A stretch of 64,000 nucleotides of DNA, from NCBI RefSeq assembly GCF_020687685.1, contig NZ_JAJEWM010000002.1:186001-250000 (forward strand), read 5' to 3'. Under the pieces are notes generated by a model. It worked only from the letters and a program-made list of their open reading frames with translations. It did not search any database and was not told where the DNA came from. The translations under genes and the position numbers were made by a program. This document shows positions 44,488 through 52,585 of the stretch, piece after piece. This DNA is from Tessaracoccus sp. OS52. GTDB taxonomy: Bacteria; Actinomycetota; Actinomycetes; Propionibacteriales; Propionibacteriaceae. Numbering within the stretch: position 1 is the stretch's first letter; the number at the start of each line of letters is the position of its first letter.

Positions 44488-45876
44488 ATGTCTGCCGCGA
44501 ACACCAAGCGACGATCAACAATCATGTGGGTTCTGGGCATCAGCCTCGCCGGGCTGGTCTTCGACGGCTACGACCTGGTGATCTACGGCGCCGTCATGCC
44601 CGGGTTCCGGGAGCCGGGTGGTCTGATCTACGAGGCACTCTCGCCCGCGCATCAGGACTCCCTGGTGGCGTCGATGGGGGTCCGGCCCGAGGACCTCACC
44701 GCCGGGATGAAGGAGGCCATCGCGGAAGCCTCCGGGCTCGGGGGCCTGCTCGGCAGCTACGCCCTGTTCGGCATGCTCGTGGGCGCACTGGCCATCGGTG
44801 CGGTGGGCGACTGGATCGGCCGCCGGGTTCCGATGCTCGCCTCCCTGGCGTGGCTGTCCATCGGCATGGCCCTGACCGCCATGGCGCCGACGGCGACGGT
44901 CTTCGGCATCCTGCGGTTCGTCACCGGCCTGGGTATCGGGGCGCTCGTGGCGACGACGGCCGCGGTGGTCTCCGAGATCGCGCCCAAGGGCCGCAAGAAC
45001 CTGGCCAACGCCATCGTCTACAGCGGGGTGCCGCTCGGCTCGACGCTCTCGGCGCTGGCGGCCCTGCTGCTGCAGGACCACATCGGGTGGCGGGGCCTGT
45101 TCTGGATCGGCGCCCTCCCGTTGGTGACCCTGCTGCCGCTGGCCTGGTTCAAGCTGCCCGAATCGGTGGCTTGGCTGGAGGCGCGCGGCAAGCACGAGGA
45201 GGCAAAGCTGGTCTCGCAACGTCGCGGGGTTCCCATGCCCGAGGTACCTGTCTGGCCGCCGGAGGCCGACTCCAGGGGAGGGTTCGCGCAGCTGTTCAGC
45301 CGCCCGTTCGTGTTCGCGACGGTGGTGCTCGGCCTGCTCAGCGCCACCGGTCTGCTGCTGGTCTACTCCCTCAACACCTGGCTGCCGCAGCTCACCCGAC
45401 CCCTGCTGGGGGAGCAGTCGTCGCTGGCCCTGCTGCTGGCGCTGAACCTGGGCGCCGTCGCCGGCGGCCTCGCGGGCTCCACCCTCGCCGACAGGTGGGG
45501 TCCCAAACCGGTCATCGCGGTCTTCTTCTCGATCGGCGCGGTCGGGATCCTGCTGGCCACCACCACCGCCGCGCCAAACCTGGTCAGTCTGATGATCGTC
45601 GCCATCGGGATCGTCGGCCTTGGCACGTCGGGCACCCAGACGCTCATCTACGGGTTCGTCGCCAACTACTACCCCACCACCTCGCGCGCGGCCGCCGTCG
45701 CGTGGTGCGCGGGGTTCGGCAGGCTCGGTGGCGTGGCCGGCCCCATCGTCGGCGGCGCGCTGGCAGCCGCGTTCCCCGACGACCTCACCAAGGTGTTCTA
45801 CGTGCTGGCGGGGATCTGCGTGCTGGGTGTCGTGTTCGTCTCCCTCACCCCGAAATCCCGCGAGGGTGTGGCCTGA
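44488..45876 (+). CDS. MFS transporter, AAHS (aromatic acid:H+ symporter) type
   Basis: 462 residues, 12 membrane helices. The first helix has the AAHS motif GLVFDGYDLVIYGAVMPG. GDWIGRRVPML is the MFS loop 2-3 motif. ADRWGPKPVIAV is the equivalent in the second half. A hydrophilic loop with MGVRPEDLTAGMKEAIAEASG is inserted between helices 1 and 2, where AAHS proteins have a long extracellular loop. GGGAG-type sequence lies upstream of the ATG; the 397-residue longer frame is spurious. Coupled to a glycosidase gene, so the substrate may be a glycoside or aglycone acid. Confidence 0.88.
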   Translation: MSAANTKRRSTIMWVLGISLAGLVFDGYDLVIYGAVMPGFREPGGLIYEALSPAHQDSLVASMGVRPEDLTAGMKEAIAEASGLGGLLGSYALFGMLVGALAIGAVGDWIGRRVPMLASLAWLSIGMALTAMAPTATVFGILRFVTGLGIGALVATTAAVVSEIAPKGRKNLANAIVYSGVPLGSTLSALAALLLQDHIGWRGLFWIGALPLVTLLPLAWFKLPESVAWLEARGKHEEAKLVSQRRGVPMPEVPVWPPEADSRGGFAQLFSRPFVFATVVLGLLSATGLLLVYSLNTWLPQLTRPLLGEQSSLALLLALNLGAVAGGLAGSTLADRWGPKPVIAVFFSIGAVGILLATTTAAPNLVSLMIVAIGIVGLGTSGTQTLIYGFVANYYPTTSRAAAVAWCAGFGRLGGVAGPIVGGALAAAFPDDLTKVFYVLAGICVLGVVFVSLTPKSREGVA

Positions 45877-45877
45877 C

Positions 45878-47221
45878 GTGGAGACCGTCCTTGACGTCGC
45901 CGGCCGCCCCAGCCGCCAGGGCCCACCGATGGGCTGGAACAGCTGGGACTGCTACGGCACCACCGTCACTGAGGCGGAGGTGCTGGCCAACGCGGAGTTC
46001 ATGGCCGAGCACCTGCTGGCATTCGGCTGGGACACCGTGGTGGTGGACATCGACTGGGCGGACCCGACCGCCCGCTCGCACGGTTACAACGCCGGGGCGC
46101 CGCTGGAACTGGACGCCCATGGCCGTCTGCTCCCGGACCCCGGCCGGTTCCCCAGCTCCGCGGGGGGCGCCGGTTTCGGGCCGCTCGCCGAGCACGTGCA
46201 CGCCCTGGGGCTGCGGTTCGGAATCCACACGATGCGGGGGATCCCGCGCCTGGCCGTCGAGCGCGACACCCCGATCCTCGGCACCGAGGAGTCCGCGGCC
46301 GACGTCGCGGACCGCGCCAACGTCTGCGAGTGGAACCCGGACATGTTCGGGCTGGACCACAGCCGCCCCGGCGCACAGGCCTACTACGACTCGACGCTCG
46401 CCCTCTACGCCGGGTGGGGCGTGGACTTCATCAAGGCCGACGACATGCTGTGGCCCTACCAGGCCCCCGACATCGAGGCCTACGCCACAGCCATCGAGCG
46501 TTGCGGGCGCCCCATCGAGCTCAGCCTCTCACCCGGCCGCGACCTGTCCCTGACCCGGCTGGACCACCTGCGCGGACACGCGACGATGTGGCGCATCTGC
46601 GACGACCTGTGGGACCGCTGGGAAGACGTCGAGGCCAACTTCGCCCGGTTCGCCCGCTGGGCGCCCTTCGCCGGCGAGTCCGGCTGGCCCGACGGCGACA
46701 TGCTCCCGCTGGGCCGCATCGGCATCCGAGCCGAGCGCGGCCACCCCCGCGACGACGACCTGACCCCCGCCGAACGGGTCTCGCTGCTGACCCTGTGGGT
46801 GATGGCCCGCTCGCCGCTGATGATCGGCGGCGACCTCCCCAGCTCCCAGCCGGGGACCATCGCGCTGTTCCAGAACCGCGACGTGCTCCAGGTCCTGCGC
46901 TCCTCGTCCGGCAACCGCGAGGTCTTCCGGGAGGGGCCGCTGGTGCTCTGGGCAGCAGACGGGGCCGACGGCGTGCGCTACGCCGCTGCGTTCAACCTCG
47001 GCGACGAGCCGCTGGAACTGGCGCTCGACTCGCGCAACGTCGGCTGGCCGGCGGCGCTGGACGGCGAGGTCCTGGAACTGTGGACCGGTCAGGAAGTGCA
47101 GACCAGCGAGGTCACGGTCCAGAGCGACGCTGCCCGCGGCGTCGCGCCCGGGAGCACCGCCGTCGCGGTGTCCCTGCAGCGCCACGGCGCGGCCCTGCTG
47201 CGGTTCACACCGCGGGCCTGA
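45878..47221 (+). CDS. GH27-family alpha-galactosidase-like glycosidase
   Basis: 447 residues from a GTG two bases after the transporter stop. The barrel opens with PPMGWNSWDCYGT, the GH27/36 signature; DTVVVDIDWAD follows; the nucleophile is Asp188 in GVDFIKADDMLW, which corresponds to KYD in alpha-galactosidases. HATMWRICDDLWDRWE holds the likely acid/base aspartate. A C-terminal beta domain follows. No signal peptide, so it acts in the cytoplasm on imported substrate. K-A-D and the surrounding insertions differ from classical alpha-galactosidase, so related specificity (alpha-N-acetylgalactosaminide, beta-L-arabinopyranoside) is possible. Confidence 0.85.
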   Translation: METVLDVAGRPSRQGPPMGWNSWDCYGTTVTEAEVLANAEFMAEHLLAFGWDTVVVDIDWADPTARSHGYNAGAPLELDAHGRLLPDPGRFPSSAGGAGFGPLAEHVHALGLRFGIHTMRGIPRLAVERDTPILGTEESAADVADRANVCEWNPDMFGLDHSRPGAQAYYDSTLALYAGWGVDFIKADDMLWPYQAPDIEAYATAIERCGRPIELSLSPGRDLSLTRLDHLRGHATMWRICDDLWDRWEDVEANFARFARWAPFAGESGWPDGDMLPLGRIGIRAERGHPRDDDLTPAERVSLLTLWVMARSPLMIGGDLPSSQPGTIALFQNRDVLQVLRSSSGNREVFREGPLVLWAADGADGVRYAAAFNLGDEPLELALDSRNVGWPAALDGEVLELWTGQEVQTSEVTVQSDAARGVAPGSTAVAVSLQRHGAALLRFTPRA

Positions 47222-47230
47222 CCCGAAATC

Positions 47231-48271
47231 TCAGACCGTGGCCAGGTCGATGTTGCGCATCTGGCTGTAGTGCCTGCGGATCTGGACCTTGCGCTCGAGC
47301 TCCTCGATGATCACCACGGAGAAGTTCTCGTCGTAAAGGCTTGCGGCGCTGCCCAGCCCGCCGGGACTGAAGACGTTGACCTCCATCAGCTTGTCGCCGA
47401 CGATGTCCAGCCCCACCAGGAACATGCCGTCGGCCACCAGCTTGGGCCGGACCACGTCGACCAGCCCGAGCATCTCGTCGGTCACGGTTACCGCAGCGGC
47501 CTTGCCGCCCGCGGACATGTTGGAGCGCAGGTCGGAGCCCGAGGGCCGGCGGCGGAACGCGGCGTACTTGCCTCCTGCCATCAGGGGCTTGCCGTTCATC
47601 ACGAACATGCGCACGTCGCCGTCCTTGGCGGCGGGCAGGTACTCCTGGGCGACGACGTAGCCGTCGCGGGCGATCGCCTCGATGATCTGGTTCATGTTGG
47701 GGGACTCCTCGCTGTTGACGAGGAACACGCCACTGCCGCCAGAGCCCTGCAGCGGCTTCAGGACGGCCTTGCCGCCGAGTTCGCCGACGAAGCTGGAGAT
47801 CTTCGCCTCGTCGCGGGAGATCAGCGTGCGCGGGCGCACGATCTCCGGGAAGTGCTGGAAGTAGGCCTTCGACAGTGCGTTGGCGAGGCTGCCCGGGTCA
47901 TTCAGGACCAGGACGCCGGTGCTGGCGATCAACTGCCCGAAGGCGACTCCCGCGTTGTTCGCCCAGGGAGCTTCGGTGGCGTCGGCCGCCGGGTCTGAGC
48001 GCAGCATCACGACGTCGAACTCGGACAGGCTGATCTGCTCCTCGACGTCGGGCTTCTGCACGTCGGCCAGGTAGCGCTCGGTGGAGCGGTAGTTCTTTCC
48101 GGCGACGCCGTGGGCCTTCGCACTGAGGGATCCGTCGATCTCGTAGGCGAAATCGCCCATCCCCATGAGGAACGCTTCGTGGCCCATGTTCGTGGCCTGC
48201 ATGGCAAGCCTGACGGTGGTGTAGACGGGGTCCTCGGTCTTGACGTTGTTGACGACGAATCCGATTCTCAT
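47231..48271 (-). CDS. Glutathione-synthetase-like ATP-grasp ligase
   Basis: 346 residues resembling GshB: N-terminal MRIGFVVNNVKTEDPVYTTVRLAMQA, a central DVVMLRSDPAADATE, ATP-grasp segments AVLKPLQGSGGSGVFLV, YVVAQEYLPAAKDGDVRMFVMNGKPL and the Mg site LMEVNVFSPGGLGSA. The usual GshB ends INVTSPTG. No gamma-glutamylcysteine ligase is present in the window, and actinobacteria of this type normally use mycothiol, so another peptide-like product is likely. Last gene of a trio: its ATG overlaps the stop of the QEGLA gene by 4 bases. Convergent with the GH27 gene (9-bp gap, no terminator). Confidence 0.85.
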   Translation of the reverse strand: MRIGFVVNNVKTEDPVYTTVRLAMQATNMGHEAFLMGMGDFAYEIDGSLSAKAHGVAGKNYRSTERYLADVQKPDVEEQISLSEFDVVMLRSDPAADATEAPWANNAGVAFGQLIASTGVLVLNDPGSLANALSKAYFQHFPEIVRPRTLISRDEAKISSFVGELGGKAVLKPLQGSGGSGVFLVNSEESPNMNQIIEAIARDGYVVAQEYLPAAKDGDVRMFVMNGKPLMAGGKYAAFRRRPSGSDLRSNMSAGGKAAAVTVTDEMLGLVDVVRPKLVADGMFLVGLDIVGDKLMEVNVFSPGGLGSAASLYDENFSVVIIEELERKVQIRRHYSQMRNIDLATV

Positions 48272-49467
48272 TCGTTCTCCTCGGCTTGTTCATCGATGGG
48301 GGAGGACCCCTGGATGAGTTGGGTGGGATCGGTGATGCGGGATGCCTCCTCGAGGCGCCCCCGGCTCTCCTCGTGGTCGTACCAGCGGGGCAGCAGGACG
48401 GGTTCGTGCAGGATGCCGCGCGCGTTGAGCTCTTCCACGAGCGGCAGGTCCTCCAGAGCGAACTTCCCGAGGAAGAACGCCTCCAGTGAACCACCTTTGC
48501 GCAGGTGCTCGAGGAGTTCCAGCAGACCTCGCAGGTAGATGGCGTCCTTGGTCAGGCCACCGGCGCGGAACACCCGCATGGTGGTGGTGAAGGCGCTGCC
48601 ACGGGGGACGCCGACCTCGACCAGCTTGCGGAAGCACTCGGTGAAGCTGGCGCCCTCGGTCATGTCGTGGACCGTCATTACGCGTCCGGCCAGCTGCCGG
48701 AGCCGGCCGGGGGTGAGGGCGCCGACGGCGATCTCGGCCAGCACGGCCAGGCCCTCCTGGGTCTCGTCGTAACCGGCGAGACCGGTGCCCAGCACCATCA
48801 GCGGCTGGTGGGCGCCGTTGACCTGGGTCACCAGGTGGGTCCCGACCTCGTGCTGGATGAGGGCGTTGGCACGCACCGTCGCCACCCGGGCCTCGGGCCC
48901 GATGAGCAGGACGTTCTCGCTCACCATGACCCCGGTGGAGTCGTGCCGGATCTCGGCGTGGATGTCAATGTCCGGGTTGCTCTCGCGGTAGTGCTCGATC
49001 TCGGCCTCGGCCAGCTCCAGGAATTCCTCGGCGTCGAGGTGGTCCCCGGCGGCCGGGACGGGTTCGACGCGCTCCAGGATGGACTCGGCGGCGGTGAGCA
49101 GGTTGGGTGCCACGCCCCCGTACAGCTCGATGCTCAGCGGCCGGAAGTCCGGGGTGTTGCGGGCCCGGAGCATGGCCAGTTGCAGCTCCAGTTCCCGGTG
49201 CTTGCTGCGCAGCAGGGCCGCGACGGTGTTGTCCTGGACCGCGCCGACGTCGATCTTTTCCAGGATGGTCTGGGCCACCTCGGGGTCCATGCTGAGCTCG
49301 CGGTAGCTGAACTCGGGCTCCGCCACCTCTCCGGCGAGGAAGGCCTCGCGCACGTCGTCGGCGTCCACGGGGGTGACGTCGAGGATGAACCGGAAGCTGG
49401 TGCCGAGCTGGGAGAGTTCGTGGTCGATGGCCTGGTCGATGGTGGCCAGGGGGTTGGCGGGACTCAT
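48268..49467 (-). CDS. QEGLA-motif metallopeptidase-like protein (DUF1704/MATCAP-related)
   Basis: 399 residues. It carries NALIQHEVGTHLVTQVNG, a zincin-type HExxxH, and DETQEGLAVLAE, whose glutamate would be the third zinc ligand. These are the hallmarks of the family called flavohemoglobin expression-modulating QEGLA protein, related to eukaryotic MATCAP tyrosine carboxypeptidases that trim C-terminal residues. The N-terminal ~170 residues are helical and family-specific. The start is chosen at the ATG overlapping the upstream stop (49464-49467); a 30-codon extension is low complexity. Acts in the cytoplasm (no signal). The real substrate is unknown. Confidence 0.87.
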   Translation of the reverse strand: MSPANPLATIDQAIDHELSQLGTSFRFILDVTPVDADDVREAFLAGEVAEPEFSYRELSMDPEVAQTILEKIDVGAVQDNTVAALLRSKHRELELQLAMLRARNTPDFRPLSIELYGGVAPNLLTAAESILERVEPVPAAGDHLDAEEFLELAEAEIEHYRESNPDIDIHAEIRHDSTGVMVSENVLLIGPEARVATVRANALIQHEVGTHLVTQVNGAHQPLMVLGTGLAGYDETQEGLAVLAEIAVGALTPGRLRQLAGRVMTVHDMTEGASFTECFRKLVEVGVPRGSAFTTTMRVFRAGGLTKDAIYLRGLLELLEHLRKGGSLEAFFLGKFALEDLPLVEELNARGILHEPVLLPRWYDHEESRGRLEEASRITDPTQLIQGSSPIDEQAEENE

Positions 49468-50222
49468 CGGGCCAGCGCCGCCTGGACGGGGTCGAAGGTC
49501 TCCGCCAACGCGGCCCCGAGGCGGTTGATGTGGTCGAGGTCCGGCCGGCCGGTCCACTCGTCCATGAACGTCTTCTTGAACTCCAGCGCGAGGACGCAGC
49601 CGACGCCGGGGTAGCGCTCATGCACCCACCACGGCATGTTCTGCCCCTTGAACTTGATGTTCTCGCGCACGTCGAAACCCTGCCCCTGCATGGAGGAGCG
49701 GAACGCCTCGATGACGCCCGCGAAGCGCCCGTCGACGCTCTCGGTGCCCAGGTTGATCTCCGGGTTCTCCTCGAGCGGCTCGTCCGGCTCGTCGGGGCCG
49801 GGGCGGCGGTGGTTGTAGGAGTGGACGTCGAACAGGACGAACGGGCCGCGCTCGGCCACCTTGTCCAGGTGCCGCGCGAGTTCGGCGAAGTAGCTGTCGT
49901 AGACCTCGAGGCTGCGGGTGACGACGTCGTCGGGGAGCGGGTCGGTCCGCCACACGTGCAGGCCCCAGCAGTCCTCGGGGGTGCGGTAGACGGCCTTCTC
50001 GCGGATGCGGTTGAGGTCGGTCTCGAACCGGGAACGGTGGACGACGACGCGGGCCGGCGCCACAGCGGCGATCCGGTCTGTGAACGGGTCCTCCTCGCGG
50101 AGGCGGGTGGCCTCGTCGAGGACCATCAGGTCTTGCACCTCGGGCCTCAGATCATGCCCGGCGTGCACGGACGTCGCGATGATCTGGCCGTCCCAGTTGC
50201 CCACGAATTCGAAAGGATCCAT
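49464..50222 (-). CDS. N-formylglutamate amidohydrolase-family protein
   Basis: 252 residues of the FGase family (HutG-like). SVHAGHDLRPEV holds the first metal-binding His, RSRFETDLNR the substrate-binding Arg/Asp region, and VLFDVHSYNHRRPGP the DxH metal ligands; EFKKTFMDEW is near the C-terminus. FGases cleave N-acyl-glutamate-like amides. No other histidine-degradation gene is present, so here it probably acts on the product of the QEGLA/ATP-grasp pair. First gene of the trio. Confidence 0.87.
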   Translation of the reverse strand: MDPFEFVGNWDGQIIATSVHAGHDLRPEVQDLMVLDEATRLREEDPFTDRIAAVAPARVVVHRSRFETDLNRIREKAVYRTPEDCWGLHVWRTDPLPDDVVTRSLEVYDSYFAELARHLDKVAERGPFVLFDVHSYNHRRPGPDEPDEPLEENPEINLGTESVDGRFAGVIEAFRSSMQGQGFDVRENIKFKGQNMPWWVHERYPGVGCVLALEFKKTFMDEWTGRPDLDHINRLGAALAETFDPVQAALAR

Positions 50223-50262
50223 ACGTCATCCTTACCTGAGTACGGGTCACGGGCAAGCAAAC

Positions 50263-50291
50263 GGGCGCCGGCCGGGTGTCGGCCGGCGCCC
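50263..50291 (-). terminator. Hairpin terminator after the aldo/keto reductase gene
   Basis: GGGCGCCGGCC and GGCCGGCGCCC form an 11-bp perfect stem with a 7-base loop, followed on the minus strand by GTTTGCTTG. It separates the minus-strand reductase at 50329 from the downstream trio. Confidence 0.75.
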
Positions 50292-50328
50292 GGTTTCGGT
50301 GCCGATCGTGCGTGTCAGCCGGGCGGGA

Positions 50329-51267
50329 TCACGGCACTTCGTAGCCGGCTGCGCGCAGCAGCCCGTACCACTCGGGACGGGTGAGCGGGATCTCCGAACC
50401 CAGCGCGGACGCGGTGACGCGGTCGGGCGTGGTGGTGCCCAGCACCACCTGGATGTTCGCCGGGTGGCGGGTGATCCAGGCGGTGGCGATGGCTTCGGCG
50501 GGGACGTCGTACTTGGCGGCGAGCTCGTCGACGGCGGCGTTCAGTTCCGCGTGGTCGGGCGAGCCGAGGAACACCTCACGCCTCGGGTGGCGGGCCTGCA
50601 TGGGGGACCAGGCCTGGATGGTGATGTCGTTGAGGCGGCAGTAGTCGACGATGCCGCCGCCGTCGAGGTCGTAGGCCTCCTGGCGCCCCTCGATGTTCAT
50701 CGCCAGGCCCTGGGCGATGATCGCGCAGTGGGCGATCGACAGCTGCAGCTGGTTGGCGACGAACCGGTGCTGCACCGACTTCTTCAGCAACTCGATCTGG
50801 CGCGGGGTGTGATTGGAGACGCCGAAGTTGCGCACCTTGCCCGAGGAGTGCAGTTCGTCCAGGGCGCGGGCCACCTCGTCGGGCTCGGCGAGCACGTCGA
50901 AGCGGTGCAGCAGCAGGATGTCGATGTAGTCGGTCTGCAGAGCCCGCAGGGAGCCCTCCACCGTCGAGATCAGGTGCTCGTAGGAGAAGTCGAAGTAGGG
51001 GCCGTCGGTGACGATGCCGGCCTTGGTCTGGATGGTCACCTGCTCGCGCTCCGACGGCGTCAGCTGCATCGCCTCGGCCCAGCGGCGCTCGCAGGTGTGC
51101 ACCTCGCCGCCGTAGATGTCGGCGTGGTCGAAGAAGTCGATTCCGGCGTCGCGGGCGGTGCGGGTGAGTTCGCGGATCTCGTCGTCGGACTTCTCCGCGA
51201 TGCGCATCAGGCCGAGCACCACATTGGGTGCCACGATGTCGGTGCCGGGCAGTGTGAAGGTCTTCAC
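50329..51267 (-). CDS. Aldo/keto reductase (YdhF-like)
   Basis: 312 residues. Catalytic residues: Asp/Tyr in FFDHADIYGGEVHTCERRW, Lys in VTIQTKAGIV, His in LLLHRFD. Cofactor motif VVLGTTTPDRV. The length and the opening (LPGTDIVAPNVVLGLMRI) fit the YdhF subgroup. Single gene with its own terminator; it is 186 bp from the divergent NTF2-like gene. The substrate is unknown. Confidence 0.87.
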   Translation of the reverse strand: MKTFTLPGTDIVAPNVVLGLMRIAEKSDDEIRELTRTARDAGIDFFDHADIYGGEVHTCERRWAEAMQLTPSEREQVTIQTKAGIVTDGPYFDFSYEHLISTVEGSLRALQTDYIDILLLHRFDVLAEPDEVARALDELHSSGKVRNFGVSNHTPRQIELLKKSVQHRFVANQLQLSIAHCAIIAQGLAMNIEGRQEAYDLDGGGIVDYCRLNDITIQAWSPMQARHPRREVFLGSPDHAELNAAVDELAAKYDVPAEAIATAWITRHPANIQVVLGTTTPDRVTASALGSEIPLTRPEWYGLLRAAGYEVP

Positions 51268-51453
51268 TGTTTGGTTCCTCTCCGTCGAGTTGTGATGTGA
51301 ACGTTACCGCTCCGGCACGGGTGCCCGGACCGGGGGGCCCGCGCTTTGGGCAGGCGTGCAACAATCCGCAGGAGGTCCGGCTGGCCCCCGGGGAGCGTTA
51401 GCGTTGGTGCTGCGGATCCCGACACCCGGACCCCACTACTGCCAGGAGCGTGC

Positions 51454-52080
51454 ATGTCCAGCCCCCGCGATTTCATCGACGCCTACATCTCCGCCTACGA
51501 AGCCCTCGACGTCGAGGCCTTCCTGTCCCTCTACGCCGACGACGTGCGCGTCTTCGACGCCGCCGAGCCCGCCGAGTACCCGACCAAGGAAACCTGGCGC
51601 GCCCAGGTGGAGGGCTGGTTCGGTGCGCTGGAGGGTGAGGCCGACTGCGACTTCGACGACGTCCAGATCATCGAGGCCGACGACCTCGCCGTCGTCACCG
51701 CCCACATCGAGCACGAGGGCGTGCTCGCCGGGACCGACGAGGAAGTGGAGGTGGAGACGCGCGCCACCTTCGTCCTCCAGAAGCTCGAGGACCAGTGGCG
51801 CGTCGTCCACGAGCACACCTCCATCCCCGTCGAGATCGACGACGAGGACGACGACGAGGACGACGAGGAGTGGGACGACGACGAGGACGACGACTCCGAC
51901 GACCACGCCGGCCACGACCATGCTGGCCACGACCATGCTGGTCACGATCACGCTGGCCACGACCACGCCGGCCACGACCACGCCGGCCACGACCACGCCG
52001 GCCACGATCACGGCGCGCATGGCCACGGCGCGGCGGACACCGACTCTGAATCGGTCCCCACCGAGGCGGTCAACCAGTAG
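51454..52080 (+). CDS. NTF2/SnoaL-like protein with acidic and histidine-repeat tail
   Basis: 208 residues. Residues 1-125 form an NTF2-like cone (DFIDAYISAYEALDVEAFLSLYADDVRVFDAAEP ... VVTAHIEHEGV ... WRVVHEHTSIPV), typical of DUF4440/SnoaL proteins. This is followed by about 25 Asp/Glu residues (DDEDDDEDDEEWDDDEDDD), then about seven copies of HAGHD, ending HDHGAHGHGAAD. The His/Asp tail looks made to bind Zn, Ni or Cu. GGAGCGTGC precedes the ATG. No metal transporter is adjacent. Function unknown: a metal buffer or a metal-sensing enzyme are both possible. Confidence 0.85.
   Translation: MSSPRDFIDAYISAYEALDVEAFLSLYADDVRVFDAAEPAEYPTKETWRAQVEGWFGALEGEADCDFDDVQIIEADDLAVVTAHIEHEGVLAGTDEEVEVETRATFVLQKLEDQWRVVHEHTSIPVEIDDEDDDEDDEEWDDDEDDDSDDHAGHDHAGHDHAGHDHAGHDHAGHDHAGHDHAGHDHGAHGHGAADTDSESVPTEAVNQ
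51900..52010 (+). repeat. 15-base in-frame tandem repeat encoding HAGHD
   Basis: About seven near-perfect copies of GGCCACGACCACGCC inside the NTF2-like gene. Synonymous changes between copies (CAC/CAT, GCC/GCT) show that the peptide repeat is conserved rather than freshly duplicated. Confidence 0.9.
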
Positions 52081-52105
52081 CGACGAGCCACGTCGCCGGC
52101 AAGAC

Positions 52106-52139
52106 GAGGGACTGATCAGCGACGGCTGGTCAGTCCCTC
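52106..52139 (+). terminator. Hairpin terminator after the NTF2-like gene
   Basis: GAGGGACTGA pairs with TCAGTCCCTC (10 bp) 26 bases after the stop. The loop is 14 bases and can pair further. It also lies downstream of the convergent gene at 52156, so it may serve both. Confidence 0.65.
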
Positions 52140-52155
52140 GCTGATTCCGGGCGAC

Positions 52156-52449
52156 TCAGCCGTCGGCCTCCTCGATCTTCTCCCGCACCCGGCTGTCCTG
52201 CAGCGCCTCGAGGGCCTCGCGGACCTCGTGGTTCGGCTCGCGCTTCTCGCGCTCGGCGAAGATCTCGTCGAAGTCCGGCTCGCTGGCCAGGGAGTCCGAC
52301 CCGACCGCCGCTACGGGTGAGTCCTTCGCGTCGGCGACGACGGCGTCGGCCGGGTCCTCCGCGGGCTCGCCGAAGGACTCGTTGACGACGCGCTCGTGGG
52401 AGGCCTGGGCCTCATCGGCCGCGAGGTTCCGGATGTGCTGCTGGTCACT
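52156..52449 (-). CDS. Small acidic hypothetical protein
   Basis: 97 residues from a GTG with GAAGGAGTCAGC upstream (a longer in-frame ATG start at 52527 has none). Acidic, Ala-rich, mostly helical or disordered; it ends HEVREALEALQDSRVREKIEEADG. No membrane segment, signal or known domain. Confidence 0.6.
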   Translation of the reverse strand, partial: SDQQHIRNLAADEAQASHERVVNESFGEPAEDPADAVVADAKDSPVAAVGSDSLASEPDFDEIFAEREKREPNHEVREALEALQDSRVREKIEEADG

Positions 52450-52585
52450 CACGCTGACTCCTTCTTCTCGGTTTTTCCCGGGTACTGGGTGCTGCTCCCC
52501 GTTCACGCTATGAGATGACGGGTTCATGAGGTGACGGGTTCACACGGGCCCGCTCCATCAGGCGCGCTTGGGCCCGGCGGCAGGG

